Below, piece by piece: positions 1-9,739 of a DNA stretch of 52,400 bases. Source of the stretch: 'Osedax' symbiont bacterium Rs2_46_30_T18 (lineage in GTDB: Bacteria; Pseudomonadota; Gammaproteobacteria; Pseudomonadales; Balneatricaceae); NCBI GenBank assembly GCA_002163025.1, contig MABF01000244.1, positions 1 through 52,400 of the forward strand, read 5' to 3'. The position numbers were made by a program, and so were the translations under genes. The notes beneath the pieces are model-generated. The model made no database searches, was not told the origin of the DNA, and saw only the letters and a list, made by a program, of their open reading frames with translations. The first letter of the stretch is position 1. Every line of letters begins with the position of its first letter.

Positions 1-389
1 TGATGAACCCCATCATAAAGTGTTATTTGATCTATTTTCAATGCGTTAATCCCCTCCAAACAAGCAACATTAAATGCGTACTGGCTAGGATTTGATCTGC
101 GTTGATGGTGAGTATAAATACCGCAGTTGCCGCAAAAGTAATGTTTAGCTGTTTTGGTATTAAATTGATAGAGCTTTAACGATTCTTCACCTTTGATGAT
201 TTCGATATCACAAAGAGGCACAGAAGCTGCAATTGCGCCGCGACGTCGGCACAAGGAGCAGTCACATCTGCGCACATCGACTAAACCTTCGGGCAGTGTA
301 AGTGCAAGCTGCACATTACCACAGTGACAGCTGGCCTTATGCACAGCATGGATTTCTACTCCATCGACCTGGGTTAAATTAATCGGCAT
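1..389 (-). CDS. GFA/CENP-V family zinc-binding protein (3' end outside window)
   Basis: Manual reverse-strand translation from ATG at 389: MPINLTQVDGVEIHAVHKASCHCGNVQLALTLPEGLVDVRRCDCSLCRRRGAI...YFCGNCGIYTHHQRRSNPSQYAFNVACLEG; CHCGNV, CDCSLCRRRG and CGNCGIYTHH are GFA-family Cys motifs. Open to the window edge. Confidence 0.85.
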   Translation of the reverse strand, partial: MPINLTQVDGVEIHAVHKASCHCGNVQLALTLPEGLVDVRRCDCSLCRRRGAIAASVPLCDIEIIKGEESLKLYQFNTKTAKHYFCGNCGIYTHHQRRSNPSQYAFNVACLEGINALKIDQITLYDGVH

Positions 390-706
390 GCGATCTCCTA
401 TTAAGGTTAATTTTGGCTAGGGGTTGTAAGGCACCCGCTAGCTGGAGGGATTGATGATCTATGATTTTGATGGATTAAAGATGTTGAATGTTCAGCGAAC
501 ATAGCCCTGTATTTCGCTGCATTATGTCATTACTGCGAAATATCTTAATCTGCTGAAGGGTATAAGACTAATTAAAAAAATCAATAGGTTGCGGGGTGTG
601 GGTGTTTGATTTGGCTTAGAAAAACGGACTAATCAGTAATAGACTAGTCTGATGTTTGTGTAAAGTCGCTGAGCAGGTAGAAAATTATAGGTGTCTTTTC
701 GCCGGG

Positions 707-1579
707 TTAAACCCGGCTCAGTGTCGTTGCCTTACGTGACATCTTTAAACGAATTAGGGTATGGATAATCAAGGTTGCTATTACTATAGTGCCTCCTTGT
801 AGCGCTGCAGTATTTGGCGCGATTTCCAGAAATATCCAAATCCATAGCGGCCCTATTACTGTCTCGAGCAACATCAACATACCTACTTCAGCGGCGGGAA
901 TACGTTTGGGGCCTAAGGTGATCAAGATAAAAGCGATAGGTACTATCACCAGGCAGAGCATTGCAGTCCAAACCCACTGGGTGCCGTGCAGCATGATAGA
1001 GTCGGAATTAAATACCGCAAACAGCGCCATAATCAGGCCCCCACCAATTAACGAAGGTACCATTGAATGCTTAGTTTCAGCCCGGTCATTGACAAACTTA
1101 CTGGACAGGGCCAAACCACAGGCCAGTGCCAGTAAATCACCTTTTAAGTTGGGGCCATTCCAGGAGTCAATTAATACCCAGGCAATGCCAAACATAGAGA
1201 TGACAATGGCAACCCAAGTGACCATTGGCGATTTCTCACCGAGCAGCGCCCAGGCTAGAAAAGCGGCAAACAGCGGCTGCACGCTGATAATCACTAACAC
1301 ATTGGCGACAGAGGTCGAGTTGATCGCCATGACAAAACAGATAGAGCTAATGCCAAATAAAACGGTTGAGCGAATGTAGCGCCAGTCACTGCGAAAAAGT
1401 GCCTCCCCTGGTGATTTTAGCTTGCAGCCAATAGCGACAATAGCACTCAGCAGCAAGCCGCGCCAAAATAGCAGATCGGCGCTCTCAGCATCAATTAGGC
1501 GGATAAACAGCGCGTCAAAACTGAGAAAAATGACCCCCATAGCGGTCAGGGTAAATCCTTTAAAATATTCAGTGTTCAA
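707..1579 (-). CDS. EamA/DMT family transporter
   Basis: 290 aa, about 10 hydrophobic segments, two EamA-like halves; divergent from the tpa-like gene. Confidence 0.85.
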   Translation of the reverse strand: MNTEYFKGFTLTAMGVIFLSFDALFIRLIDAESADLLFWRGLLLSAIVAIGCKLKSPGEALFRSDWRYIRSTVLFGISSICFVMAINSTSVANVLVIISVQPLFAAFLAWALLGEKSPMVTWVAIVISMFGIAWVLIDSWNGPNLKGDLLALACGLALSSKFVNDRAETKHSMVPSLIGGGLIMALFAVFNSDSIMLHGTQWVWTAMLCLVIVPIAFILITLGPKRIPAAEVGMLMLLETVIGPLWIWIFLEIAPNTAALQGGTIVIATLIIHTLIRLKMSRKATTLSRV

Positions 1580-1702
1580 TGAAAACCTCTAAAAGTCTGA
1601 GTATAAAAATAGTCAATTGTAGCGAATTTAAGAAAAAATCAAGGTCTGTATTTACCAAAAAGTAGACTTAAAACGTAACTTATAGCAACAAACTTGCGAC
1701 TA

Positions 1703-1731
1703 AACCAGATGCTTGAAACCGATAGATCCAG
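1703..1731 (-). promoter_or_regulatory. Putative TauR/MocR direct-repeat box, oriented to the EamA transporter
   Basis: Minus strand CTGGATCTATCGGTTTCAAGCATCTGGTTTAGT: CCAG at 1705-1708 and 1728-1731 on plus, spacing exactly 23 bp. Confidence 0.55.
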
Positions 1732-1753
1732 CCCCAATCGCTGATGAAACCTG

Positions 1754-1786
1754 CTGGCATCAATATCGATAAAGATCTGGTTCTAT
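1754..1786 (+). promoter_or_regulatory. Putative TauR/MocR direct-repeat box upstream of tpa
   Basis: CTGGCATCAATATCGATAAAGATCTGGTTCTAT; CTGG at 1754 and 1777 (23 bp). ATCTGGTTCTAT is repeated identically upstream of xsc. Confidence 0.65.
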
Positions 1787-1950
1787 CTGCTTTTTTCCAT
1801 TCCCGTATAGCTTTAGAGCATGGTATGCGCATAAGTGTGCGACATACTTTCGTGCAGCAAAGTCGTGCGAAGCTGTCGCTCTGTTGAGCGCAGCTACTTT
1901 AAACAATATTCAACGAACAGCGCAATCGATAATGATTGGGGGAGGTAAAT

Positions 1951-3378
1951 ATGACAATTAATCTGAACGAGTACGATGCCAAACAAGTAGTGGCCAATGA
2001 TCGAAAGCACGTATGGCATCACTTATCTCAGCACAAAGTTTATGAAGATGCCGACCCTATGGTTATCGTTAAAGGCGCGGGTATGCGTGTTTGGGATGCC
2101 AAAGGAAATGAGTATTTAGATGCTGTATCAGGGGCAGTTTGGACTGTCAATGTCGGCTATGGTCGCACCGAAATTGCCGATGCAGTACGCGATCAATTAG
2201 TGACTATGAATTACTTTGCGCAAACTGCTGGTAACGTAGTGGCAGCACAGTACGCAGCCAAATTAATCGAGAAAATGCCCGGTCTGTCGCGGGTTTACTA
2301 TTCTAACTCGGGTTCAGAGGCCAACGAGAAAGCGTTTAAGATTGTTCGCCAGATAGCGGCGAAAAAGTACGGCGGTAAAAAGCACAAGATCTTATTTCGC
2401 GAACGCGACTACCACGGAACGACTATCACCGCTTTGAGTGCCACCGGCCAATTTGAGCGAAAAAATCAATATGGTCCCTTTACTCCGGGCTTTGTTGAAG
2501 TACCACACTGCTGTGAATATCGCTCGCAGTGGGGCGAGGTCGACGATTACGGTGTGCGCGCAGCCAACGAAATTGAAAAAGTCATCTTGCGTGAGGGTGC
2601 CGACACTATCGGTGCTCTTTGCCTGGAGCCGATTACTGCAGGCGGGGGGGTGATTGAGCCGCCAGAAGGGTACTGGGAGCGGGTTCAGGAAATCTGCAAA
2701 AAGTACGACATCTTGTTGCACATCGATGAAGTGGTCTGCGGACTAGGTCGCACAGGCACTTGGTTTGGCTATCAGCACTACGGTGTTAAGCCCGACATAG
2801 TGACGATGGCTAAAGGTGTTGCCTCTGGTTACGCTGCGATTTCCTGCACAGTCACAACTGAAGCTGTGTTCGACCACTTCAAAGAAGATGACGACCCGCG
2901 CATGGGGTATTTCCGTGATATCTCAACCTTTGCAGGATGTACAGCAGGTCCGGCTGCAGCGCTGGCGAATATGAAAATTATTGAAGATGAAAATTTATTA
3001 GAAAATGTAAAGGTTCAGGGCGAGTACCTGCTTGGGCGTCTGCATCAGCTGATGGATAAATATCAGGTGATCGGTGATGTGCGTGGCAAGGGGTTGTTTG
3101 TAGGCTTTGAATTGGTCAAAGACAGAGAGACGAAAGAGCCGGTGGATGAGAGCTTAGCAATACAGCTAGGCGCACACTGCATGAAAAATGGGGTGATTAT
3201 AGGCCGCACAAACCGCTCTTTCAAAGACTATAACAATACAGTTTGCCTCAGTCCCGCGCTGATAGCTACCCGTGAAGAAATTGATATTATTGTTGACGCA
3301 CTGGATAACGCGTTGGCGGAATTAGCGCCAAATCAACAGCCTGTGATCGTGGAAGCACCTGAGATGGAGGAGGCATAA
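1951..3378 (+). CDS. tpa: Class III aminotransferase, taurine:pyruvate aminotransferase type
   Basis: MTINLNEYDAKQVVANDRKHVWHHLSQHK...; class III PLP motif LLHIDEVVCGLGRTGTWFGYQHYGVKPDIVTMAKG; adjacent to TauR-like regulator and Xsc. ATG at 1951 preceded by GGGGGAGG; the ORF track extends to 1936. Confidence 0.88.
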   Translation: MTINLNEYDAKQVVANDRKHVWHHLSQHKVYEDADPMVIVKGAGMRVWDAKGNEYLDAVSGAVWTVNVGYGRTEIADAVRDQLVTMNYFAQTAGNVVAAQYAAKLIEKMPGLSRVYYSNSGSEANEKAFKIVRQIAAKKYGGKKHKILFRERDYHGTTITALSATGQFERKNQYGPFTPGFVEVPHCCEYRSQWGEVDDYGVRAANEIEKVILREGADTIGALCLEPITAGGGVIEPPEGYWERVQEICKKYDILLHIDEVVCGLGRTGTWFGYQHYGVKPDIVTMAKGVASGYAAISCTVTTEAVFDHFKEDDDPRMGYFRDISTFAGCTAGPAAALANMKIIEDENLLENVKVQGEYLLGRLHQLMDKYQVIGDVRGKGLFVGFELVKDRETKEPVDESLAIQLGAHCMKNGVIIGRTNRSFKDYNNTVCLSPALIATREEIDIIVDALDNALAELAPNQQPVIVEAPEMEEA

Positions 3379-3422
3379 GTAACAGTGAGTTAGCGGCAAT
3401 CGAGCAATGCTGATCATAAAAG

Positions 3423-3461
3423 AGCCAAACCTGTGTTTTCAGGTTTGGCTTTGTCGTTTTT
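3423..3461 (+). terminator. Rho-independent terminator after tpa
   Basis: Perfect 11-bp stem AGCCAAACCTG (3423-3433) / CAGGTTTGGCT (3440-3450), then TTGTCGTTTTT. Confidence 0.85.
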
Positions 3462-3558
3462 GTCACTTTGCAAAAGTGCTTTTATTACAATTTAGTGGCA
3501 CACTGGATTTGAACTAAAATTATTGTGCTAATGGCCGTTTTGAAAGAAGGTATTTTTA

Positions 3559-5034
3559 ATGTTTCAACTATTTCATTTGAGCCAGGGAAATGGTGCAAGT
3601 TTACAGCAGCAGCTTCGCGAACAGATAGCGGGTGCTATCTTGAACGGCAACATACCACTACAGAAGCCGCTTCCCTCCAGTCGCAAAATGGCACAGCAGT
3701 TAAATGTAGCCCGAAATACTGTAGTGATTGCCTATGAACACCTGTTAGATGACGGTTACATAATAGCTAAAGAGCGCTGTGGCTATTTTGTCAATCCAGA
3801 TATATTAAATGGCAAGGTAAAACTTGAGGTACAAGATCCTAATAGTGATATAAAAATCAACGGTAATGCTCCCGATTGGCAGCAGCGTTTCAAACTAAAC
3901 CCCAGCAGCCAGACTAACGTGATCAAGCCTAAAGACTGGCAAACCTACGATTACCCCTTTATCTATGGGCAGTTCGACAACAGTATGTTTCCTACCGTTA
4001 ACTGGCGTGAGTGTTGTAAAGATGCAGTGAGCGGGCCGGCAATCAACGAGTGGGCAGCCGACAGGTTTGATAAAGATGACCCGCTGTTAATAGAGCAGAT
4101 ACGCACCCGGTTATTGCCGCGTCGAGGTGTCTGGGCGAGTGCCGATGAAATACTCGTCACTGTGGGAGCACAGCAGGCACTGTATATGCTGGTGAAACTG
4201 CTGCTGGACAAAAACAGTACAATTGGATTGGAAGAACCTGGTTATGTGGATATCCGCAATATTGCCAGCTTAAATCCCTCCAAGATAAAATCGATACCTG
4301 TCGATAGCGACGGCATGTTGGTTGGTGATGTGTTGTCGGGCTGTGACTTGGTCTACTCCACACCGAGTCATCAGTGCCCGAGCACGGTAACTATGCCATT
4401 AGAGCGGCGCTACCAGTTATTACAGCAAGCCAGTGATGAAGATTTTATTATCATCGAAGATGATTACGAAAGTGAAACTAACTTTAATTCAAACCCTATC
4501 CCCGCGCTAAAGAGCCTGGATGAAAATGACAGGGTTATCTATGTCGGCAGTTTATCTAAAACTTTGGCCCCAGGGCTGCGATTGGGCTATATCGTCGGCC
4601 CCGCCGAATTTATTAAAGAGGCACGGGCACTGCGGCGTCTAATATTGCGTCACCCGGCAGCTAATAATCAAAGATCAGTGGCCCTGTTTTTGGAGCGCGG
4701 TTATCACGACTCGCTGATTATGAACATTATGCGCAACTACCAGACCCGTTGGCGGGCTATGGATGAAGCCCTGACTAAGTATTTGCCTGAGTCTCACGAC
4801 CAACCTACGTTTGGTGGTTCATGTTACTGGGTTAAAGGGCCGGAAAATTTAGATGCCAGTAAATTACAGCTATTGGCACGCGAGCACAGTATTTTAATCG
4901 AGGCGGGTGAGATTCACTTCTTGCAACAGCCGGCGGCAAAGAACTATTTCCGGCTCGGGTTTTCCTCCATCGCCACTGATAAGATAGAGCCTGGGATTAA
5001 AAAACTTGCCGAGTTAATCCACTCGATAGTTTAA
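3559..5034 (+). CDS. tauR: MocR-family (GntR-HTH + aminotransferase fold) regulator, TauR-like
   Basis: N-terminal wHTH (LQQQLREQIAGAILNGNIPLQKPLPSSRKMAQQLNVARNTVVIAYEHLLDDGYI) and aminotransferase-like region with SLSKTLAPGLRLGYIVGP; located between tpa and xsc. Confidence 0.85.
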   Translation: MFQLFHLSQGNGASLQQQLREQIAGAILNGNIPLQKPLPSSRKMAQQLNVARNTVVIAYEHLLDDGYIIAKERCGYFVNPDILNGKVKLEVQDPNSDIKINGNAPDWQQRFKLNPSSQTNVIKPKDWQTYDYPFIYGQFDNSMFPTVNWRECCKDAVSGPAINEWAADRFDKDDPLLIEQIRTRLLPRRGVWASADEILVTVGAQQALYMLVKLLLDKNSTIGLEEPGYVDIRNIASLNPSKIKSIPVDSDGMLVGDVLSGCDLVYSTPSHQCPSTVTMPLERRYQLLQQASDEDFIIIEDDYESETNFNSNPIPALKSLDENDRVIYVGSLSKTLAPGLRLGYIVGPAEFIKEARALRRLILRHPAANNQRSVALFLERGYHDSLIMNIMRNYQTRWRAMDEALTKYLPESHDQPTFGGSCYWVKGPENLDASKLQLLAREHSILIEAGEIHFLQQPAAKNYFRLGFSSIATDKIEPGIKKLAELIHSIV

Positions 5035-5142
5035 TTTCTAGTTCAAGTTTGAATTCAATTATACCGCTCGATCTGCACAGGGGCTTTATAGCCCCTGATT
5101 AAATATCCTTGTATACCCCCATATTACTTTTCTCATTCTCTT

Positions 5143-5175
5143 CTGGCTCAACTTACACTCTAAATCTGGTTCTAT
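5143..5175 (+). promoter_or_regulatory. Putative TauR/MocR direct-repeat box upstream of xsc
   Basis: CTGGCTCAACTTACACTCTAAATCTGGTTCTAT; CTGG at 5143 and 5166 (23 bp). Confidence 0.65.
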
Positions 5176-5265
5176 TGTCCAGGCGTGGCTGCTACTAATA
5201 TCGACTATAAGATATTCGTACCCAGTTCTGACATAGATTCAGACATTATAAGAAGGAAGGCTAAT

Positions 5266-7029
5266 ATGGCTCGTATGACTCCCAGTGAAGCATTTGTAGA
5301 AACCTTGGTTGCCAACAAAGTAAGCGACTGTTTTGGAATAATGGGTTCAGCATTTATGGATGCTATGGACATTTTTACTCCCGCAGGTATTCGTTTAATT
5401 CCGGTTGTACATGAGCAGGGAGCCGGGCATATGGCCGATGGTTATTCCAGAGTCTCAGGTCGCCACGGAGTGTGTATTGCGCAAAACGGCCCAGGTATTA
5501 CCAACTTTGTTACCGCAATCGCCGCCGCGTACTGGGCTCATTCCCCAGTCGTATGCATCACCCCGGAAACAGGCACTAACAGTCAGGGTCTAGGAGGCTT
5601 TCAGGAGGCGGAACAGCTACCGTTCTTTGAAACCATTACCGCTTATCAAGTGAGTGTGGTCAATAACACGCGCATGGCAGAGCTGACTGCGCGTTGCTTC
5701 GACAGAGCGATGTTAGAAAATGCACCGACTCAGCTGAATATTCCAAGAGATAATTTTTACGGCGATATCGATTGCGAAATCCCTAAGCCAATTCGCATTG
5801 AGCGCTCAGCAGGTGGAGCCCAGGCACTTAAAGATGCAGCGACACTGTTAGCCAGCGCCGAATTCCCGGTGATGGTTTCTGGTGGCGGAGTAGTGATGGG
5901 TGATGCCTTTGAAGAGGCTATCGCTATTGCTGAGGCTTTAGATATGCCGGTAGTGAACAGCTATCTGCACAATGACTCATTCCCGGCATCACACCGTCTA
6001 TCGACTGGACCACTGGGTTATCAGGGTTCCAAAGCGGCGATGAAGTTGATTGCCAAAGCCGACGTGATCTTGGCTCTAGGTACACGTTTAGGGCCTTTCG
6101 GTACTCTGCCACAGCACGGCATGGACTACTGGCCAAAAGATGCAAAAATTATTCAGGTCGACTGCGATCCTAAGATGTTGGGCTTAGTTAAAAATATCGA
6201 TGTGGGCATTAATGGCGATGCTAAAGCGGCTGCACTGGCGCTGTTGGAATTGCTTAAAGGCCATTCTCCTAAGTGTCTGGCTAACCGCGAAGCTCGTTTG
6301 CAAGTTATCAACGAAGAAAAAGATGCCTGGGAAGCTGAGCTCAGTGACTGGACCCACGAAAAAGATGCCTATTCACTAGAGATGATTGAAGAGCAAAAAG
6401 CCGAGCAGGGCAGCTTTATGCATCCACGTCAGGTATTGCGCGAACTGGAAAAAGCCATGCCAGCTGATGTGATGGTCTCTACCGATATCGGTAACATCAA
6501 CTCAGTCGCTAACAGCTACCTGCGTTTTGATCGTCCAAGATCATTTTTTGCCCCTATGTCTTTTGGTAACTGTGGTTATGCACTACCGACTATTATCGGC
6601 GCCAAAGTAGCAGCGCCTGAACGTCCGGCCATCGCCTACGCAGGTGACGGCGCCTGGGGCATGTCTATGGTTGAAATCATGACTTGTGTGCGTGAAAGTA
6701 TCCCGGTCACTGCGGTAGTGTTCCACAACCGTCAGTGGGGAGCTGAGAAGAAAAACCAGGTAGATTTCTATAACCGTCGCTTTGTCGCTGGTGAGCTAGA
6801 AAACCAGAGTTTTGCGGGAATAGCTCAGTCAATGGGCGCTCATGGTGTTGTCGTCGATAAACTCGAAGATGTTGGTCCGGCCCTGAAAGAGGCGGTCAGG
6901 CTACAGATGGAAGAGGGAATCACTACGGTATTAGAAGTTATGTGTACCAGAGAGCTGGGTGATCCGTTCCGTCGCGATGCACTCTCTAAGCCAGTGCGTC
7001 ACTTAGACAAGTACAAAGACTTCGTATAA
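5266..7029 (+). CDS. xsc: Sulfoacetaldehyde acetyltransferase (TPP enzyme)
   Basis: MARMTPSEAFVETLVANKVSDCFGIMGSAFMDAMDIFTPAGIRLIPVVHEQGAGHMADGYSRVSGRHG...; TPP-binding region GDGAWGMSMVEIMT; ATG at 5266 with AGAAGGAAGG upstream (a GTG at 5185 gives a longer ORF). Confidence 0.95.
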   Translation: MARMTPSEAFVETLVANKVSDCFGIMGSAFMDAMDIFTPAGIRLIPVVHEQGAGHMADGYSRVSGRHGVCIAQNGPGITNFVTAIAAAYWAHSPVVCITPETGTNSQGLGGFQEAEQLPFFETITAYQVSVVNNTRMAELTARCFDRAMLENAPTQLNIPRDNFYGDIDCEIPKPIRIERSAGGAQALKDAATLLASAEFPVMVSGGGVVMGDAFEEAIAIAEALDMPVVNSYLHNDSFPASHRLSTGPLGYQGSKAAMKLIAKADVILALGTRLGPFGTLPQHGMDYWPKDAKIIQVDCDPKMLGLVKNIDVGINGDAKAAALALLELLKGHSPKCLANREARLQVINEEKDAWEAELSDWTHEKDAYSLEMIEEQKAEQGSFMHPRQVLRELEKAMPADVMVSTDIGNINSVANSYLRFDRPRSFFAPMSFGNCGYALPTIIGAKVAAPERPAIAYAGDGAWGMSMVEIMTCVRESIPVTAVVFHNRQWGAEKKNQVDFYNRRFVAGELENQSFAGIAQSMGAHGVVVDKLEDVGPALKEAVRLQMEEGITTVLEVMCTRELGDPFRRDALSKPVRHLDKYKDFV

Positions 7030-7043
7030 GCACAGACTAAACC

Positions 7044-7076
7044 AACCTGAGTTGCATTTTGGCAACTCAGGTTTTT
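7044..7076 (+). terminator. Rho-independent terminator between xsc and pta
   Basis: AACCTGAGTTGC (7044-7055) / GCAACTCAGGTT (7062-7073) followed by a T tract. Confidence 0.85.
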
Positions 7077-7160
7077 GTATTTTTGATAAAGAACATGCAA
7101 ATACGCCCGTTATTTTCTGTCCGGACTTATTTCCATGTTCCCTGTTGGAGTCACTAAGGA

Positions 7161-8153
7161 ATGAAAGCACTGAATAATATATTCCGTCGCGCTGCTGCCG
7201 ATGTCAGGCACATTGTCTTAGCGGAAGGGGAAGATCCACGCATAATCGACGCTGCAGTGCAAAGCGTGGCTAAGGGGATAGCGACAATCACCTTATTGGG
7301 CAATGCGCCACGCATTGCCCGCGAGGCGCAACGGCTTAATCTTAGCTTGGCTGGCATCAGTGTTATCGATCCTAAATCTGCGACTAAAAAGACCCAGTAT
7401 AGCGAGGTTCTCTATCAGCTGCGAAAGAACAAAGGCATGACTAGAAATGATGCCAGCGAACTGACTGATCATCCACTGTATTACGCGCAGTTAATGGTGC
7501 ATCTGGGAGACGCCGATGGATCAGTAGCTGGGGCTGTTTACACCACCAGTGACACAGTGCGCACGGCTATTCAAATCATTGGCAAAGCGGAAGGCGCCGC
7601 CATGGTATCGAGTTTCTTCTTGATGATGCTGTGCCAGCCGTTTCATGAGATGCAAGGCGGCGTGATATTCTCTGATTGCGCTTTAATCATTGAGCCCGAC
7701 CAACAGCAATTAGCTGAAATCGCCCTCAGTGCTGCCGCCAGTGCCGAGAAACTGCTGGCAGAACCTGCCCGTGTGTCTATGTTGTCTTTTTCAACCAATG
7801 GCAGTGCTCAGCATCCGGCGGTGGATAAAGTAGTAGCGGCAACAGCGCTGGTCAAAGAGCGTCGACCAGAGCTGATGGTAGATGGTGATGTGCAGCTGGA
7901 TGCGGCCATTATTCCGGATATAGCCGAGCGTAAAGTAGTTAATTCAGAAGTAAAAGGCAGGGCTAATGTGCTAGTTTTTCCGTCACTGGAGGCGGGGAAT
8001 ATCGGCTATAAGTTAGCGGAACGTATCGGTAAGGCAGAGGCCATAGGCCCTATTTTGCAGGGACTGAAAAAGCCGGCAAACGATTTATCCCGCGGCTGCA
8101 GCGCCAATGATGTATTGAACGTGATCGCTATTACTGTGGTGCAGGGGCAGTAA
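7161..8153 (+). CDS. pta: Phosphate acetyltransferase (short form)
   Basis: 330 aa PTA_PTB domain: VLAEGEDPRIIDAAV..., HLGDADGSVAGAVYTTSDTVRTAIQIIG, LVFPSLEAGNIGYKLAERIG. Confidence 0.92.
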   Translation: MKALNNIFRRAAADVRHIVLAEGEDPRIIDAAVQSVAKGIATITLLGNAPRIAREAQRLNLSLAGISVIDPKSATKKTQYSEVLYQLRKNKGMTRNDASELTDHPLYYAQLMVHLGDADGSVAGAVYTTSDTVRTAIQIIGKAEGAAMVSSFFLMMLCQPFHEMQGGVIFSDCALIIEPDQQQLAEIALSAAASAEKLLAEPARVSMLSFSTNGSAQHPAVDKVVAATALVKERRPELMVDGDVQLDAAIIPDIAERKVVNSEVKGRANVLVFPSLEAGNIGYKLAERIGKAEAIGPILQGLKKPANDLSRGCSANDVLNVIAITVVQGQ

Positions 8154-8248
8154 AGTTTCCTCAGCCGCGCTGCTACATACAGTAGAGCGCGGTCTGTTTT
8201 TTCTATAAGCTTTGGGGTCATTGAAATCTGCGGTTATCAGCCTTGGAA

Positions 8249-9655
8249 TTAGATAACTACATCAGTCTGCGCGTTAAGTTGCTCTAGTACTTGTGAAAAA
8301 ATAACAACTCCTCTATCAAAAAGCTGGCGAGAGTCTGGCCCACCTATGGCAATTCTTAGAGCATTACTCTGCAACTGACTATTAGCGGCAGTGAATACGT
8401 CGGCGGTCCGTACTTTGACATTTTTCGCCAGCAATAAGCCGCACAATTGATACATGTTGATATCATCCGGCAGCTCCAGCCACAAATTTAAACCGCCACA
8501 GCAAACACTTAGATTGTAGCGCTCAAACATCTCAATGAAGGCTTGTTGACGGTAGCCAAGCTCAGCTTCTAGTCGCTGTTGGTTTTGCAGGTAACTATCG
8601 CTTTGGATAAAGCGACAGGCGAGCTCGAAATTCATCGTTGACACCATCCAGCATTGAGCGTGGATGTGCTGGTTTAACTTCGCCTGTAACGCTCTTGGCG
8701 CTAACATATAGCCGATGCGTAACCCGCCGGCAAAATATTTAGATAAACTGGATAAATAGATAAATCTGTCAGGCGCCTGTTGTTGAAATGGCGGTCGCCA
8801 GTACTGGCTAAGACAGTAATTTACGTCATCCTCAATAATATAAAATTGATATTTTTTACTTAGGACTAGCAGTTTTTGCAGTAGCTGATGAGAGTATTGA
8901 AAATTGGTCGGGTTTTGCATGTTAGGCGTGATATACAAGACTTTTACCTTGTTTTCGCGACAAATGTCTTCAAGTATAGCTAAGTCCAACCCTTGATTTG
9001 TCAGTGGAACTTCCTGCGTTTGCAGACCGGAAGCCCTCGCCGCTTTGTGAAATCCTGGGTAGCACAACTGTTCGTGTACCACTAAGTCTCCAGGTTGGGT
9101 CAAAACCTGCAGTACAGAATAAATACCCTGCTGCGCTCCCTGGGTGAAAATGAGCTCTTTAGCGTTGTTTTCAATACCTTTAGCACTCAACCATTGAGAA
9201 AAAACTTTTTTATGCCTGCTTATGCCCTCGGCAGAATAGGCCATCATTTGCAACAGTGCCACAGAATCATTGGCCAGTTCGTGCATCGCCTGGGCCAAAA
9301 TATTTTGCTGGCCGAGCATAGGTTGCATGCTGGCGGAAAAGTCGATGCATTGATTGCTCTCCCGAACTAACAACCCTGAATTAACAAAAGTGCCCGCACC
9401 CAATTTTGCTACGACTATGCCCCTTTTCTCAGCCAGCGCATAGGCACGGGTAACTGTGCCGTGTGTCACATTCAGTTGGTCCGCCAGCCAGCGCTGCGCC
9501 GGTAACTTTTGTTGATGCGCCAGTTCTCCTGAGCTTATCGCCGCTTCAATGTAACCCGCCAATACTTTGTATTTTGCTTGAGTTTCGCAGTCTTCGATAA
9601 AAGCTTGTTTATCTATTTCCCAAATTGTACCCATAACAATAAAACCGTTGCTCAT
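8249..9655 (-). CDS. MocR-family PLP-dependent transcriptional regulator
   Basis: GntR-type N-terminus (LPAQRWLADQLNVTHGTVTRAYALAEKRGIV) plus aminotransferase fold (YLSSLSKYFAGGLRIGYMLAP). Confidence 0.88.
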   Translation of the reverse strand: MSNGFIVMGTIWEIDKQAFIEDCETQAKYKVLAGYIEAAISSGELAHQQKLPAQRWLADQLNVTHGTVTRAYALAEKRGIVVAKLGAGTFVNSGLLVRESNQCIDFSASMQPMLGQQNILAQAMHELANDSVALLQMMAYSAEGISRHKKVFSQWLSAKGIENNAKELIFTQGAQQGIYSVLQVLTQPGDLVVHEQLCYPGFHKAARASGLQTQEVPLTNQGLDLAILEDICRENKVKVLYITPNMQNPTNFQYSHQLLQKLLVLSKKYQFYIIEDDVNYCLSQYWRPPFQQQAPDRFIYLSSLSKYFAGGLRIGYMLAPRALQAKLNQHIHAQCWMVSTMNFELACRFIQSDSYLQNQQRLEAELGYRQQAFIEMFERYNLSVCCGGLNLWLELPDDINMYQLCGLLLAKNVKVRTADVFTAANSQLQSNALRIAIGGPDSRQLFDRGVVIFSQVLEQLNAQTDVVI

Positions 9656-9680
9656 TTAAAGGAGTTGTGACAAATTACGC

Positions 9681-9712
9681 ATGCATACACTTGTGTTGAT
9701 TGTATGCATACA
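9681..9712. promoter_or_regulatory. Putative operator between MocR regulator and LysE exporter
   Basis: ATGCATACA (9681-9689) inverted as TGTATGCAT (9701-9709) and repeated directly at 9704-9712 (23-bp register); TGTATGCATACA is itself a palindrome. Confidence 0.55.
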
Positions 9713-9739
9713 ATAATTTAAAATCAAGAGGAAACGAAC

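Noticed and set aside
789-1379. 196-aa plus-strand ORF
   Set aside because: Fully antisense to the EamA transporter, atypical composition, no recognisable domain.
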